The notes beneath the pieces are model-generated. The model ran no database searches, was not told the origin of the DNA, and saw only the letters and a program-made list of their open reading frames with translations. This document shows positions 25,032-32,691 of a DNA stretch of 64,000 bases, piece by piece. The stretch is from Streptomyces sp. DvalAA-43 (lineage in GTDB: Bacteria; Actinomycetota; Actinomycetes; Streptomycetales; Streptomycetaceae). The stretch lies in assembly GCF_900091725.1 (NCBI RefSeq), contig NZ_FMBW01000054.1, positions 124,001-188,000 on the forward strand. The letters are read 5' to 3'. The translations under genes and the position numbers were made by a program. Positions within the stretch are counted from its first letter, which is position 1; every line of letters begins with the position of its first letter.

Positions 25032-25123
25032 TGAATCGTTTCATCTGCGCCGTACGCTAGGTTTTGCCGGGCTGCCAGTCAAGGAGCTGGTGGGGTCGGA
25101 TCGCCGTCTTGAATCAATTCATC
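25032..25123 (-). promoter_or_regulatory. rhaI promoter with two copies of a 14-bp operator
   Basis: On the minus strand TTGACT (25082-25077) is followed after 17 bp by TAGCGT (25059-25054), a good housekeeping promoter with a start expected near 25047. Two sites of sequence TGAATCNNTTCATC lie at 25032-25045 (just after the expected start) and 25110-25123 (upstream of -35), centres 78 bp apart. The inner 12 bp are near-palindromic, of the LacI/DeoR kind. One site placed to block initiation and one upstream fits repression, perhaps by looping. No regulator gene is in the window. Confidence 0.8.
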
Positions 25124-25239
25124 GCATGGTTGCCCGCGCCCCCGCATCGTCCGGAACATGGTGGCGCATGAGGGCGACGGGGTGAAGAGGGACGGCGCGG
25201 GGCCGCCACTGCGGCCGCGATGCCGTTCGGCGGCTCCGC

Positions 25240-25467
25240 TCAGTGGCCGGTGCCGGACATGCTGGGGCGCAGCGAGCTCACGAGGTCGAAGAACCGGGAC
25301 TCGTTGCCGCAGAGGCCGGCGCGCCGCAGTGCGCCGTCGGCCTCTGCGATCGGAGAGGCGAGCAACGGCACGTACAACGGGCCGTCGTCCGGCTCGGCGA
25401 GCGCGGCACGGGTGGCCTCCAGCAGTCGGACGTACGCCTGGGCCGCGGCGAGTTCGTCATTGCGCAT
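25240..25467 (-). CDS. Small hypothetical protein, 75 aa
   Basis: ATG with GGGAG eight bases upstream. It starts MRNDELAAAQAYVRLLEATRAAL, a helix, and contains one Cys. The size and soluble character resemble small Streptomyces proteins of unknown role. It reads toward the rhamnose operon promoter but stops before it. Confidence 0.5.
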   Translation of the reverse strand: MRNDELAAAQAYVRLLEATRAALAEPDDGPLYVPLLASPIAEADGALRRAGLCGNESRFFDLVSSLRPSMSGTGH

Positions 25468-25555
25468 CTGAGCATCTCCCGGTCAGAGGTGTCGGACCCA
25501 CCAGCATCCCCCATGGGTCTGACAACGCCGGGCGACGACCTCGCGCGGGCACCTG

Positions 25556-26047
25556 CTACCCGTCGTTCGGCCCTCGTGCACCGGCCGGGGGTTCGACCTC
25601 CAGAAATCTTCGACGGCGCGCTCCGCGGTACAGCAGTACCGTCCAGCCCAACTCCCGCAGCACGGACGCACATCGGGCCAGCTCGGCCTCCTCCGCATGG
25701 GCGGCGCCGCTGCCGGGCGGCCCCAGCCACTCCACACGGACGCCACCCGGCGACTCGCCCTGCCCCAAGCGGTAGCCAGCCGCCGTACGCAGGCCCGATC
25801 CGTCGACGGCCGAAGGGGCCAGACCCGATGACTCCAGGGCGATGGCGACCGCCCGAATCGGCCGGTGCCTCTCCCACGGCGCGGGTACGCCCTGCGGGTC
25901 GGCGTGTCCGGTGTTAGTCAGCCGACGGATCTGCAGCATTCCCTCGAACGCCGTCCGTACGGAAGCGGAGCGCTTTCCGTCCGGCGCCGGAGCCATCGGG
26001 CCGTCACCGGTCGCCGGTACGAACCCGCTCCCGTGCTCGGTGTCCAT
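25556..26047 (-). CDS. Hypothetical protein, 163 aa
   Basis: ATG 26047 with a G-run upstream. The N-terminal 35 residues are polar and flexible. The rest alternates helices and strands (SVRTAFEGMLQIRRLTNTG, AVAIALESSGLAPSAV, a C-terminal LRELGWTVLLYRGARRRRFLEVEPP). No signal peptide or motif recognised. It lies 120 bp after the flavoprotein stop on the same strand and may share its transcript. Confidence 0.5.
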   Translation of the reverse strand: MDTEHGSGFVPATGDGPMAPAPDGKRSASVRTAFEGMLQIRRLTNTGHADPQGVPAPWERHRPIRAVAIALESSGLAPSAVDGSGLRTAAGYRLGQGESPGGVRVEWLGPPGSGAAHAEEAELARCASVLRELGWTVLLYRGARRRRFLEVEPPAGARGPNDG

Positions 26048-26167
26048 CAGCGTCCCCCTTCGCCTGTCCTGCACTCCTGCCAGTGTGCGTCGAGCCACTG
26101 ACAGCGGCCCGGTCGCGGTGCACCGGCCGTCCTTGGCCGCCGATGCCGTCGCGCCCCATGCGCCCGG

Positions 26168-27577
26168 TCACCCCTGTGGAGCGTTCCCTTCGACGGTGGG
26201 CGTCGATCCGCCCCCGTCGAGCACCTTGCCCGGGTTGAGGATGCCGTGCGGGTCCAGCGCCGCCTTCACCGCGTGATGCATGCCCAGCACCGCGGCACCC
26301 AGTTCCTTGTTCATGCCGCGCATCTTCAGCAGCCCCACGCCGTGTTCGCCCGTCACCGTGCCGCCGAGGGCGATCGCATCGTCGAGGATGTCCTCGAAGG
26401 CCAACTGGGCGCGGGCGCGCGCGGCTTCGTCGCCGGGTGCGGTGATGATGAGCGGGTGCAGGTTCCCGTCTCCGGCATGCGCGATGTTGGCCACCAGAAT
26501 GTCGTGCCGGGCCGCCGTCCTCTCGATCCGGGCCAGCATCTCGGGCACTGCCGTGCGCGGCACGCACACATCCTCGGTCAGGACCGGACCGAGCCGCTCC
26601 AGCGCCGGATAGGCCAGTCGGCGCGCCTGGAACAGCGCATCGGCCTCCTGCTGGTCCGTGGAGACCGCGGCCCAGGTGGCGCCCGCCCGCTCGAAACACT
26701 CGCGCACCAGCTCGGCCTCGGCGTCGCCCTCCGCCCCCGGCGTGTCGACCCGGCCGAGCAGCACCACGTCCGCGTCGGCGGAGAGCCCCATCTTCTTCCA
26801 GGCATCGACGGCGGCCAGGCAGTGACGGTCGACCAGTTCGAGCGCCGAGGGGATCACGCCCGAAGCGGTCACGGCGCTCACCGCCTCGCCCGCATCGACC
26901 ACCGAGGAGAAATACCCCGCCACGGTCCGCTCCTGCGGCCGCGCCGGACGCAGCCGCACCGTGATCTCCGTGATCACACCGAGGGTGCCCTCGGAGCCGA
27001 CCATCAGCCCGGCCAGGTCGTACCCCGCCACGCCCTTCGCGGTTCGTCGGCCGAGCGAGACGACCTCGCCGAGCCCATTGACCACTTCGAGACCGAGGAC
27101 GTAGTCCCGCGTCACGCCGTACTTGACGCAGCACATGCCTCCGGCGTTCGTCGCGACGTTCCCGCCGATCGTCGACCAGGGCGAACTCGCCGGATCCGGC
27201 GGATACCAGAGCCCGTGCTCCGCGGCGGCCGCCCGCAGATCGTCGTTGACCACTCCCGGCTGGACGACGGCGAGCCGCTCCGCCGCGTCGATGCGGACGA
27301 TGCGGTTCATGTCCTCGAAGGACAGGACGATCGCCCCGTCCACAGCGTTCGCACCTCCCGACAGGCCGGTGCCCGCGCCGCGCGGAACCAGCGGGACGCG
27401 GTGCGCCAGGCAGTGCCGGACCACCTCCCGGACCTCGTCGGTGCTCTGCGGGCGCACCACGGCCAGGGGCGTTCCGTACGGGGCCCACTCGGCCTCGTCG
27501 TGCTGGTACCGGGCAAGGCCGGCCGGATCGGTGAGGACCCGCCGAGCAGGGATGTCGTCGACTGCTGGGTTCGCCAC
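26168..27577 (-). CDS. FAD-linked oxidase, glycolate/D-lactate dehydrogenase (GlcD) type, about 469 aa
   Basis: The FAD PCMH fold is recognised by VVRPQSTDEVREVVRHC, the flavin-pyrophosphate loop VPRGAGTGLSGGA, and STIGGNVATNAGG. The C-terminal half has the oxidase metal/substrate segment ANIAHAGDGNLHPLI and the end motif GTVTGEHGVGLLK plus LDPHGILNPGKV. Members oxidise glycolate, D-lactate or related 2-hydroxy acids and pass electrons to the chain. Start is ambiguous: GGAGG abuts a GTG at 27589, so GTG 27577 (11 bp spacing) is preferred. No GlcE/GlcF partners are adjacent. Confidence 0.87.
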   Translation of the reverse strand: MANPAVDDIPARRVLTDPAGLARYQHDEAEWAPYGTPLAVVRPQSTDEVREVVRHCLAHRVPLVPRGAGTGLSGGANAVDGAIVLSFEDMNRIVRIDAAERLAVVQPGVVNDDLRAAAAEHGLWYPPDPASSPWSTIGGNVATNAGGMCCVKYGVTRDYVLGLEVVNGLGEVVSLGRRTAKGVAGYDLAGLMVGSEGTLGVITEITVRLRPARPQERTVAGYFSSVVDAGEAVSAVTASGVIPSALELVDRHCLAAVDAWKKMGLSADADVVLLGRVDTPGAEGDAEAELVRECFERAGATWAAVSTDQQEADALFQARRLAYPALERLGPVLTEDVCVPRTAVPEMLARIERTAARHDILVANIAHAGDGNLHPLIITAPGDEAARARAQLAFEDILDDAIALGGTVTGEHGVGLLKMRGMNKELGAAVLGMHHAVKAALDPHGILNPGKVLDGGGSTPTVEGNAPQG

Positions 27578-27672
27578 GGTCGTGGCCACCTCCTATATAG
27601 ATGTACTGCCCATCATCATCACGCGCGGAGCGCGGGCCCGGACCGGGGCCCCTGAACAGGTGATCATTAATA

Positions 27673-27705
27673 TTGACGCGAACGGGTGACGGATCCCGAT
27701 AAGGT
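27673..27705 (+). promoter_or_regulatory. Putative promoter for the pentapeptide-repeat gene
   Basis: TTGACG at 27673-27678 and TAAGGT at 27700-27705 have a long spacer (21 bp). They lie 41-73 bp before the GTG start at 27746 in an otherwise AT-rich patch (GATCATTAATATTGACG). The spacing is not ideal, so this is tentative. Confidence 0.35.
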
Positions 27706-27745
27706 CGACCGTCCGACAGCTCCGTACCCGGAGGATCCACGTACC

Positions 27746-28585
27746 GTGCCCGACAACGTCCAAGGCCCCGACCGCAGCGACCGTGCCGCGCTGCGCGCCG
27801 ACTGCGCGAGCTGCTTCGGGCTGTGCTGCGTGGCACTGACCCTGACCCGGTCCGCGGACTTCGCGATCGACAAGGACGCCGGAAAGCCCTGCGGCAACCT
27901 CCAGGAGGACTTCCGCTGCGGCATCCACACCGAACTGCGGACACGGGGTTTCCCCGGCTGCACCGTGTACGACTGCTTCGGGGCGGGCCAGAAGGTCTCC
28001 CGCGAGACCTTCGACGGACAGGACTGGCGCGGTGCCCCGCGGACCGCCCGGCAGATGTTCCAGGTGTTCCCGGTCATGCGGCAGCTCCATGAACTCCTCT
28101 GGTACCTCACGGAAGCGCTGTCCCTGGAACCGGCGCGCCCCCTCCACGGCGAGATCCGGCGCACCCTCGAAGAGACGGAACGCCTCACCCACCTTCCGGC
28201 GGACGCGTTCTTGGACCTGGACGTGGCAGGGCACCGCGACATCGTGGCCGAGCTGCTGCTCCGCACCAGCGAACTCGTCCGGGCGACGGCGCCCCGCAGG
28301 AAGAAGCGCGACCATCGCGGCGCCGACCTCATAGGAGCCAGGCTCAAGGGCGCCGACCTGAGGGGAGTCGATCTGCGCGGCGCGTACCTGATCGCGGCGG
28401 ACCTCACCGGTGCCGATCTGCGCCTGGCCGACCTGACAGGTGCCGACTTCCGGGACGCGGACCTGTCCGGCGCGGACCTCACCGGAAGCCTCTTCCTCAC
28501 CCAGGCCCAGCTCAACGCCGCCAGGGGCAACGCGGCGACGAAGCTCCCGCCGTCACTTCGCCGCCCCGCGCACTGGGACCGGTGA
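27746..28585 (+). CDS. Pentapeptide-repeat protein with Cys-rich N-terminal domain, 279 aa
   Basis: The GTG at 27746 follows GGAGG (11 bp). The first 75 residues carry eight Cys in CASCFGLCC, PCGN, RCGI and GCTVYDC, resembling CxxC-type iron- or zinc-binding domains. A helical middle leads to a C-terminal right-handed pentapeptide helix of about ten A(D/N)LxG units (GADLIGARL...GADLRGVDL...). The repeat fold can mimic DNA or serve as a scaffold. It precedes a radical SAM gene by 181 bp on the same strand, so a maturation or partner role is possible. Function unknown. Confidence 0.8.
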   Translation: MPDNVQGPDRSDRAALRADCASCFGLCCVALTLTRSADFAIDKDAGKPCGNLQEDFRCGIHTELRTRGFPGCTVYDCFGAGQKVSRETFDGQDWRGAPRTARQMFQVFPVMRQLHELLWYLTEALSLEPARPLHGEIRRTLEETERLTHLPADAFLDLDVAGHRDIVAELLLRTSELVRATAPRRKKRDHRGADLIGARLKGADLRGVDLRGAYLIAADLTGADLRLADLTGADFRDADLSGADLTGSLFLTQAQLNAARGNAATKLPPSLRRPAHWDR

Positions 28586-28766
28586 AGCCCGGCCGGCAGG
28601 CGGCCACCGACCGACGACCCGGACCACGCCGCCGACGGCCGAGGACCATCCGCGCCGCACCGGGACGATCCGGCCGGTGGACCGGGGCACTGTGGACGTG
28701 TCCGGTTCGTTGCACGGTGTGGCGTACCCGGAACGCCGCAGACGACCGGACCGAGGAGTCCCGTAC

Positions 28767-30146
28767 ATGCCCAGCAGCACCGACCGCAGCCGCACCGTAC
28801 CGAGCCGCCCGGACGGGAACCGCACCCGTCTCGTCGAGCGCCTCATGGAGCAGTTCCCGCACGTCCCCCGGGAAGCCGTCATCAAGGAGGACCTGCTGCG
28901 CGGCGGCGTGGCGTTCGACGAGTCCGCGCTCAGCGACAACGAGGGCGGTGACGTCAAGCCGAAGTCCTACTTCATCTTCTCGTTCGACCACGGCACCCTC
29001 CCCGAGCTGGGCGCGGCCGCACTCCGCCGTCCGCCGGAGGAGATCGTCCTCACCGGCGGTCCGTACGACCTGCGCAGAACCGTCGTGTCGGTCCGGGTCA
29101 ACCCCGCCTCCCCGTACCGTGTCGCCGCCGACGAGGACGGCGTCCTCGGGCTGTACCTCGACGGCCGCCGGATCTCCGACGTGGGGCTGCCGCCCATGCC
29201 GGACTACTACCGGCACACGCTGGAGAACGGCAAGTCCGTGATGGAGGTGGCGCCCACCATTCAGTGGGGCTACCTCGTCTATCTGACCGTCTTCCGGGTC
29301 TGCCAGTACTTCGGCGCGAAGGAGGAGTGCCAGTACTGCGACATCAACCACAACTGGCGCCAGCACAAGGCGGCGGGCCGTCCGTACACAGGGGTGAAGC
29401 CGGTCGAGGAGGTCCTGGAGGCGCTCGCCATCATCGACAAGTACGACACGGCGAAGACCTCCACCGCCTACACCCTCACCGGCGGGGCCATCACCTCCCA
29501 CATCGGCGGTCGCGACGAGGCTGATTTCTACGGGCAGTACGCCAAGGCCATCGAGGAACGATTCCCCGGCCGCTGGATCGGCAAGGTCGTCGCCCAGGCC
29601 CTGCCCAAGGCCGACGTGCAGCGGTTCCACGACTACGGCGTGCAGATCTACCACCCCAACTACGAGGTGTGGGACCGCCGGCTGTTCGAGCTCTACTGTC
29701 CGGGCAAGGAACGCTACGTGGGCCGTGACGAATGGCACCGCCGCATCCTGGACTCCGCCGAGGTCTTCGGTGCCCGCAATGTGATCCCCAACTTCGTGGC
29801 GGGCGTGGAGATGGCCGAGCCCTTCGGTTTCACCACGGTGGACGAAGCGATCGCCTCGACCACCGAGGGGCTGCGGTTCTTCATGTCGCACGGCATCACC
29901 CCGCGGTTCACCACCTGGTGCCCGGAGCCCACCACCCCGCTCGGGAAGACCAACCCGGACGGAGCGCCGCTCGAATACCACATCCGCCTGCTGGAGGCCT
30001 ACCGCGCGACCATGGAGGAGTACGGGCTCAGCTCGCCCCCCGGTTACGGCCCGCCGGGACCCGGACGTGCTGTCTTCTCCGTCAGCTCGTTCATGGACAG
30101 CCTTCCGGCCCGTCCGGACGACGCGGACGCCACACGCTCGGACTGA
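28767..30146 (+). CDS. Radical SAM protein with Cx8Cx2C cluster motif, 459 aa
   Basis: ATG with GAGGAG nine bases upstream. The cluster ligands are C179, C188 and C191 (VCQYFGAKEECQYCDIN), an expanded spacing compared with the common Cx3Cx2C. A TIM-barrel-like continuation follows (TAYTLTGGAIT, VVAQALP, VQIYHPNYEVWD, VIPNFVAGVEM). About 160 residues precede the core. Radical SAM enzymes cleave SAM at a [4Fe-4S] cluster to start radical chemistry. The substrate is unknown. The only near neighbour on the same strand is the pentapeptide protein with its own Cys-rich domain. Confidence 0.87.
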   Translation: MPSSTDRSRTVPSRPDGNRTRLVERLMEQFPHVPREAVIKEDLLRGGVAFDESALSDNEGGDVKPKSYFIFSFDHGTLPELGAAALRRPPEEIVLTGGPYDLRRTVVSVRVNPASPYRVAADEDGVLGLYLDGRRISDVGLPPMPDYYRHTLENGKSVMEVAPTIQWGYLVYLTVFRVCQYFGAKEECQYCDINHNWRQHKAAGRPYTGVKPVEEVLEALAIIDKYDTAKTSTAYTLTGGAITSHIGGRDEADFYGQYAKAIEERFPGRWIGKVVAQALPKADVQRFHDYGVQIYHPNYEVWDRRLFELYCPGKERYVGRDEWHRRILDSAEVFGARNVIPNFVAGVEMAEPFGFTTVDEAIASTTEGLRFFMSHGITPRFTTWCPEPTTPLGKTNPDGAPLEYHIRLLEAYRATMEEYGLSSPPGYGPPGPGRAVFSVSSFMDSLPARPDDADATRSD

Positions 30147-30177
30147 CGGACCGTGAGCGGGGCCTCGGAGAGGGACA

Positions 30178-30215
30178 CCGGGGGACCGGCGGGTGCGACC
30201 CCGCCGGTCCCCCGG
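30178..30215. terminator. Perfect 16-bp bidirectional terminator
   Basis: Arms 30178-30193 and 30200-30215 pair without mismatch around a 6-nt loop, between the convergent radical SAM and reductase genes. Confidence 0.85.
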
Positions 30216-30226
30216 CGCCGGGACGG

Positions 30227-30886
30227 TCAGGCGCGCCACTCGGCCGTACGCTCGGGAGACGCTTCGGCGAGCGCCTTGGTGACGGCGTCCGCGTCACCCT
30301 GATGGCCGTAGACGGGTGTGCCGGGCTGCTGACGCCACGACTGGTCGAGGCCTCCCGCGTCCACGGTGTCGAACCCCAGCTCGTCGATGAGGTCGAGCAC
30401 GACCTGCTTGGCCGCCGCGTCGTCACCGGCCACCGGCAGCGCCTGGCGGCCGGGGCTGCCCTTGGGGAGGCCGTTGGACAGGATGTCCTGTGCGTACGTC
30501 CCGTTGAACGCCTTGATCACCGGATGACCGATCTGCTCCTCGGTCCACCGGCTCTCGGGCTTGCCGTCCTCGATCGCCGCGATGCGGCCGTCCCGCTGCT
30601 GCGGGTAGTAGTTGCCCGTGTCGATGACCGCGACCCCTTCCGCGGCCCCGTCGATCAGGCCGGCCGGCAGATCGGGGACGGCCTTGAGGGGGACGGTGAC
30701 GACGACGACCTGGGCCCCCCGGGCCGCCTCCGCGGCCGTGACCGCGGTGGCCCCGGTCTCCTCCGCGAGCGCGGCGAGGGTCTGCGGACCGCGCGAGTTG
30801 GCGACGGAGACGTCGTGGCCCAGCGCGGTGAGGCGCCGGGTGAGGTTCCCGCCGATGTTGCCTGCTCCGATGATGCCGATCTTCAT
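30227..30886 (-). CDS. F420/NADP oxidoreductase-like protein, 219 aa
   Basis: Start ATG 30886 (MKIGIIGAGNIGGNLTRRLTALGHDV) is a textbook Rossmann start (GxGxxG) for NADP. ANSRGPQTL follows strand 2 as in F420:NADPH oxidoreductases and related dinucleotide-binding proteins. VIDTGNYYPQQRDG and the C-terminal VYGHQGDADAVTKAL fit the family. It may transfer hydride between F420 and NADP or act on another substrate. It is upstream of a GH25 gene on the opposite strand, with a 189-bp divergent region. Confidence 0.8.
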   Translation of the reverse strand: MKIGIIGAGNIGGNLTRRLTALGHDVSVANSRGPQTLAALAEETGATAVTAAEAARGAQVVVVTVPLKAVPDLPAGLIDGAAEGVAVIDTGNYYPQQRDGRIAAIEDGKPESRWTEEQIGHPVIKAFNGTYAQDILSNGLPKGSPGRQALPVAGDDAAAKQVVLDLIDELGFDTVDAGGLDQSWRQQPGTPVYGHQGDADAVTKALAEASPERTAEWRA

Positions 30887-31075
30887 GGACCCGACCTTCC
30901 GATGGCTCTTGCGGTGCGTGATGTGATCTCGACGGTTCATCAACTACCCGTCGCCGGCCCGTATTCCTGTCGATGGAAAAGCGATTCGCCCGTTCACCCT
31001 GAGGATGGGAACGGGCGACGGCGGGCACGTACGGATAGAGAACGGAATCACATAGCCCACTTTAAGGCGGTGCCC

Positions 31076-31627
31076 ATGTTGCATGGCGTCGATGTCAGCT
31101 CCCATCAGGCGTCCTTCGATACGGACGGACTGGACTTCGTCTTCATCAAGGCAACCGAAGGGCGTTCGTACACCAATCCGAATCTGGCGGAGCAGGTGAA
31201 GCGTGCGCGGGACGCGGACTGCGTGGTCGGCTTTTATCATTTTCTCTGGCCGGGGAACATCAACGCCCAGGCCGAGTATTTTCTGAGCAGGACTCCGGAG
31301 AAGGCAGGTGATCTGCTTGCCGTGGACTGGGAGCAGAACGGCGAAGGCGAAAGGGCCAGCAACGCCGAGAAGGACCACTTCATCCGCGAGGTCAAGCGTC
31401 TGCGGCCCCATTACAAGGTTCTGCTGTACTGCAATCGCTACTTCTGGCTGAATTACGACACCACCTCGTACGCGGGGGACGGTCTGTGGATCGCCGACTA
31501 CGTGACTGCGGGGAAGCCCAGGATCAAGGCCACCTGGCGGATCCACCAGTACACCGACCAGCCGCTCGACAAGGACGTCGCCGCCTTCTCGTCGCGGAGC
31601 GCCATGGTCGCCTGGGCCCGGGGATAG
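31076..31627 (+). CDS. Glycoside hydrolase family 25 muramidase without signal peptide, 183 aa
   Basis: Begins MLHGVDVSSHQ, the conserved first strand with catalytic Asp. FVFIKATEG, GFYHFLWPG, the DWE catalytic motif (AVDWEQNG), LLYCNRYFW and the closing TWRIHQYTD all match GH25 lysozymes, which cut the muramic acid-GlcNAc bond. Length covers the catalytic domain only. There is no signal peptide, so export would need a holin, a non-classical route, or lysis. AAGGCGG precedes the ATG. Confidence 0.85.
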   Translation: MLHGVDVSSHQASFDTDGLDFVFIKATEGRSYTNPNLAEQVKRARDADCVVGFYHFLWPGNINAQAEYFLSRTPEKAGDLLAVDWEQNGEGERASNAEKDHFIREVKRLRPHYKVLLYCNRYFWLNYDTTSYAGDGLWIADYVTAGKPRIKATWRIHQYTDQPLDKDVAAFSSRSAMVAWARG

Positions 31628-31895
31628 ACACCGCGCCGGGGCGGTGGGGCCGAGGGCCGGGTCCCGGCGCGCGGGCAGGGGCACGGGCCTGACCGGACGA
31701 AGGCGATGGGGGTGGGGCGTGGTGCACGCGGTGCGGAGCACCGCGCCCCGCCCCCCGGAGTGTCGACGGGCCGGCCGACGAGGTGCCGGGGGCCGGCCGG
31801 CGAGCCGCTCACCAGGGGCGTGGGTGCCGGGCATCCACGACGCGCCCGATCGGTAGGTGAAAGCCCGCGATGGGTGCGGGCCTAGGATGATCTCG

Positions 31896-32360
31896 ATGAG
31901 CGAGACCCCGCCCAGCCTTCTGGGACTCACGACGTATCTGATGTCCAGGACCGGCAAGGCGGCGCGGAGCACGCTGGCGGCGCGACTGGCCGACCGGAAA
32001 CTGCGGCTGTGGCACATGGCCGTGCTCTCGGCGCTCGTCGACTTCGGCCCCCACGTCCAACGGGAGCTGGCGTCGCGGCTCAAGATCGACCGGAGTGACG
32101 TCGTCAAGATCGTGGACGATCTCTCGGTGGCCGGTTTCGTCGACCGGGCCAGGGACACCGGCGACCGCCGCCGGGTGACCGTCACGCCCACCCCGGCCGG
32201 CCGCGCGGCGCTCAAGGAGCTCCAGGCCGAGGCGCTGGCGGCCCAGGAGACCCTGCTCGCACCCCTGACCGGTCCGGAACAAGCCCAACTGGCGGCACTG
32301 CTGAGACGTGTTCACGCTCATGTCCAGCATGGTCCCGGGCCGGCGCAGCCAGGTCGCTGA
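31896..32360 (+). CDS. MarR family transcriptional regulator, 154 aa
   Basis: Winged-helix layout: AARLADRKLRLWHMAVLSALVDFG, the recognition helix VQRELASRLKIDRSDVVKIVDDLSVAGFV, and the wing RARDTGDRRRVTVTPTPAGRAAL, followed by a dimerisation helix. ATG 31896 was chosen (AGGA nine bases upstream); ATG 31887 is possible. No adjacent efflux or enzyme gene indicates the target. The 268 bp upstream, back to the GH25 stop, hold no gene. Confidence 0.85.
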   Translation: MSETPPSLLGLTTYLMSRTGKAARSTLAARLADRKLRLWHMAVLSALVDFGPHVQRELASRLKIDRSDVVKIVDDLSVAGFVDRARDTGDRRRVTVTPTPAGRAALKELQAEALAAQETLLAPLTGPEQAQLAALLRRVHAHVQHGPGPAQPGR

Positions 32361-32377
32361 CCCATTCCCCGAGTCCC

Positions 32378-32665
32378 GTGCGGCACACTTCTCGGGTGAC
32401 CACAGCCGCGGCTCAGCCGCCTCGCGACCGCGCGCTCGGGCGCGGCATCACCACCCTCATTCCGCAGGCCGCCACGGCCACCCCGGCCGAACAGGCGGCG
32501 GCCGTGCTCACGGCGATGCAGAGCGTTCCGGTACGCGTGGGCGTCCTCCAGGCCGCCGTGGTCCTCCTGGAGGAACGTGTGCGTGCGACGGAGGACGACG
32601 CGGAGCGCGCCGCCGCCGCGACCACGGTCGCCATGCTCCGCAGCGCGATCAGCCGGGCGGGCTGA
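32378..32665 (+). CDS. Small hypothetical protein, 95 aa
   Basis: GTG start, 17 bp after the MarR stop, so likely co-transcribed. Ala-rich and helical (TPAEQAAAVLTAMQSVPVRVGVLQAAVVLLEERVRATEDDAERAAAATTVAML), without membrane segments strong enough to call. A second GTG at 32396 could be the start. Function unknown. Confidence 0.5.
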   Translation: MRHTSRVTTAAAQPPRDRALGRGITTLIPQAATATPAEQAAAVLTAMQSVPVRVGVLQAAVVLLEERVRATEDDAERAAAATTVAMLRSAISRAG

Positions 32666-32691
32666 ACCGGAGCGGGAACCTGGGGAGTTGT

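Noticed and set aside
27593..27600. CTATATAG palindrome before the GlcD-like gene as an operator or -10
   Set aside because: Eight bases are too few, and it merges with the ribosome binding site of the gene. A start site nearby could not be supported.
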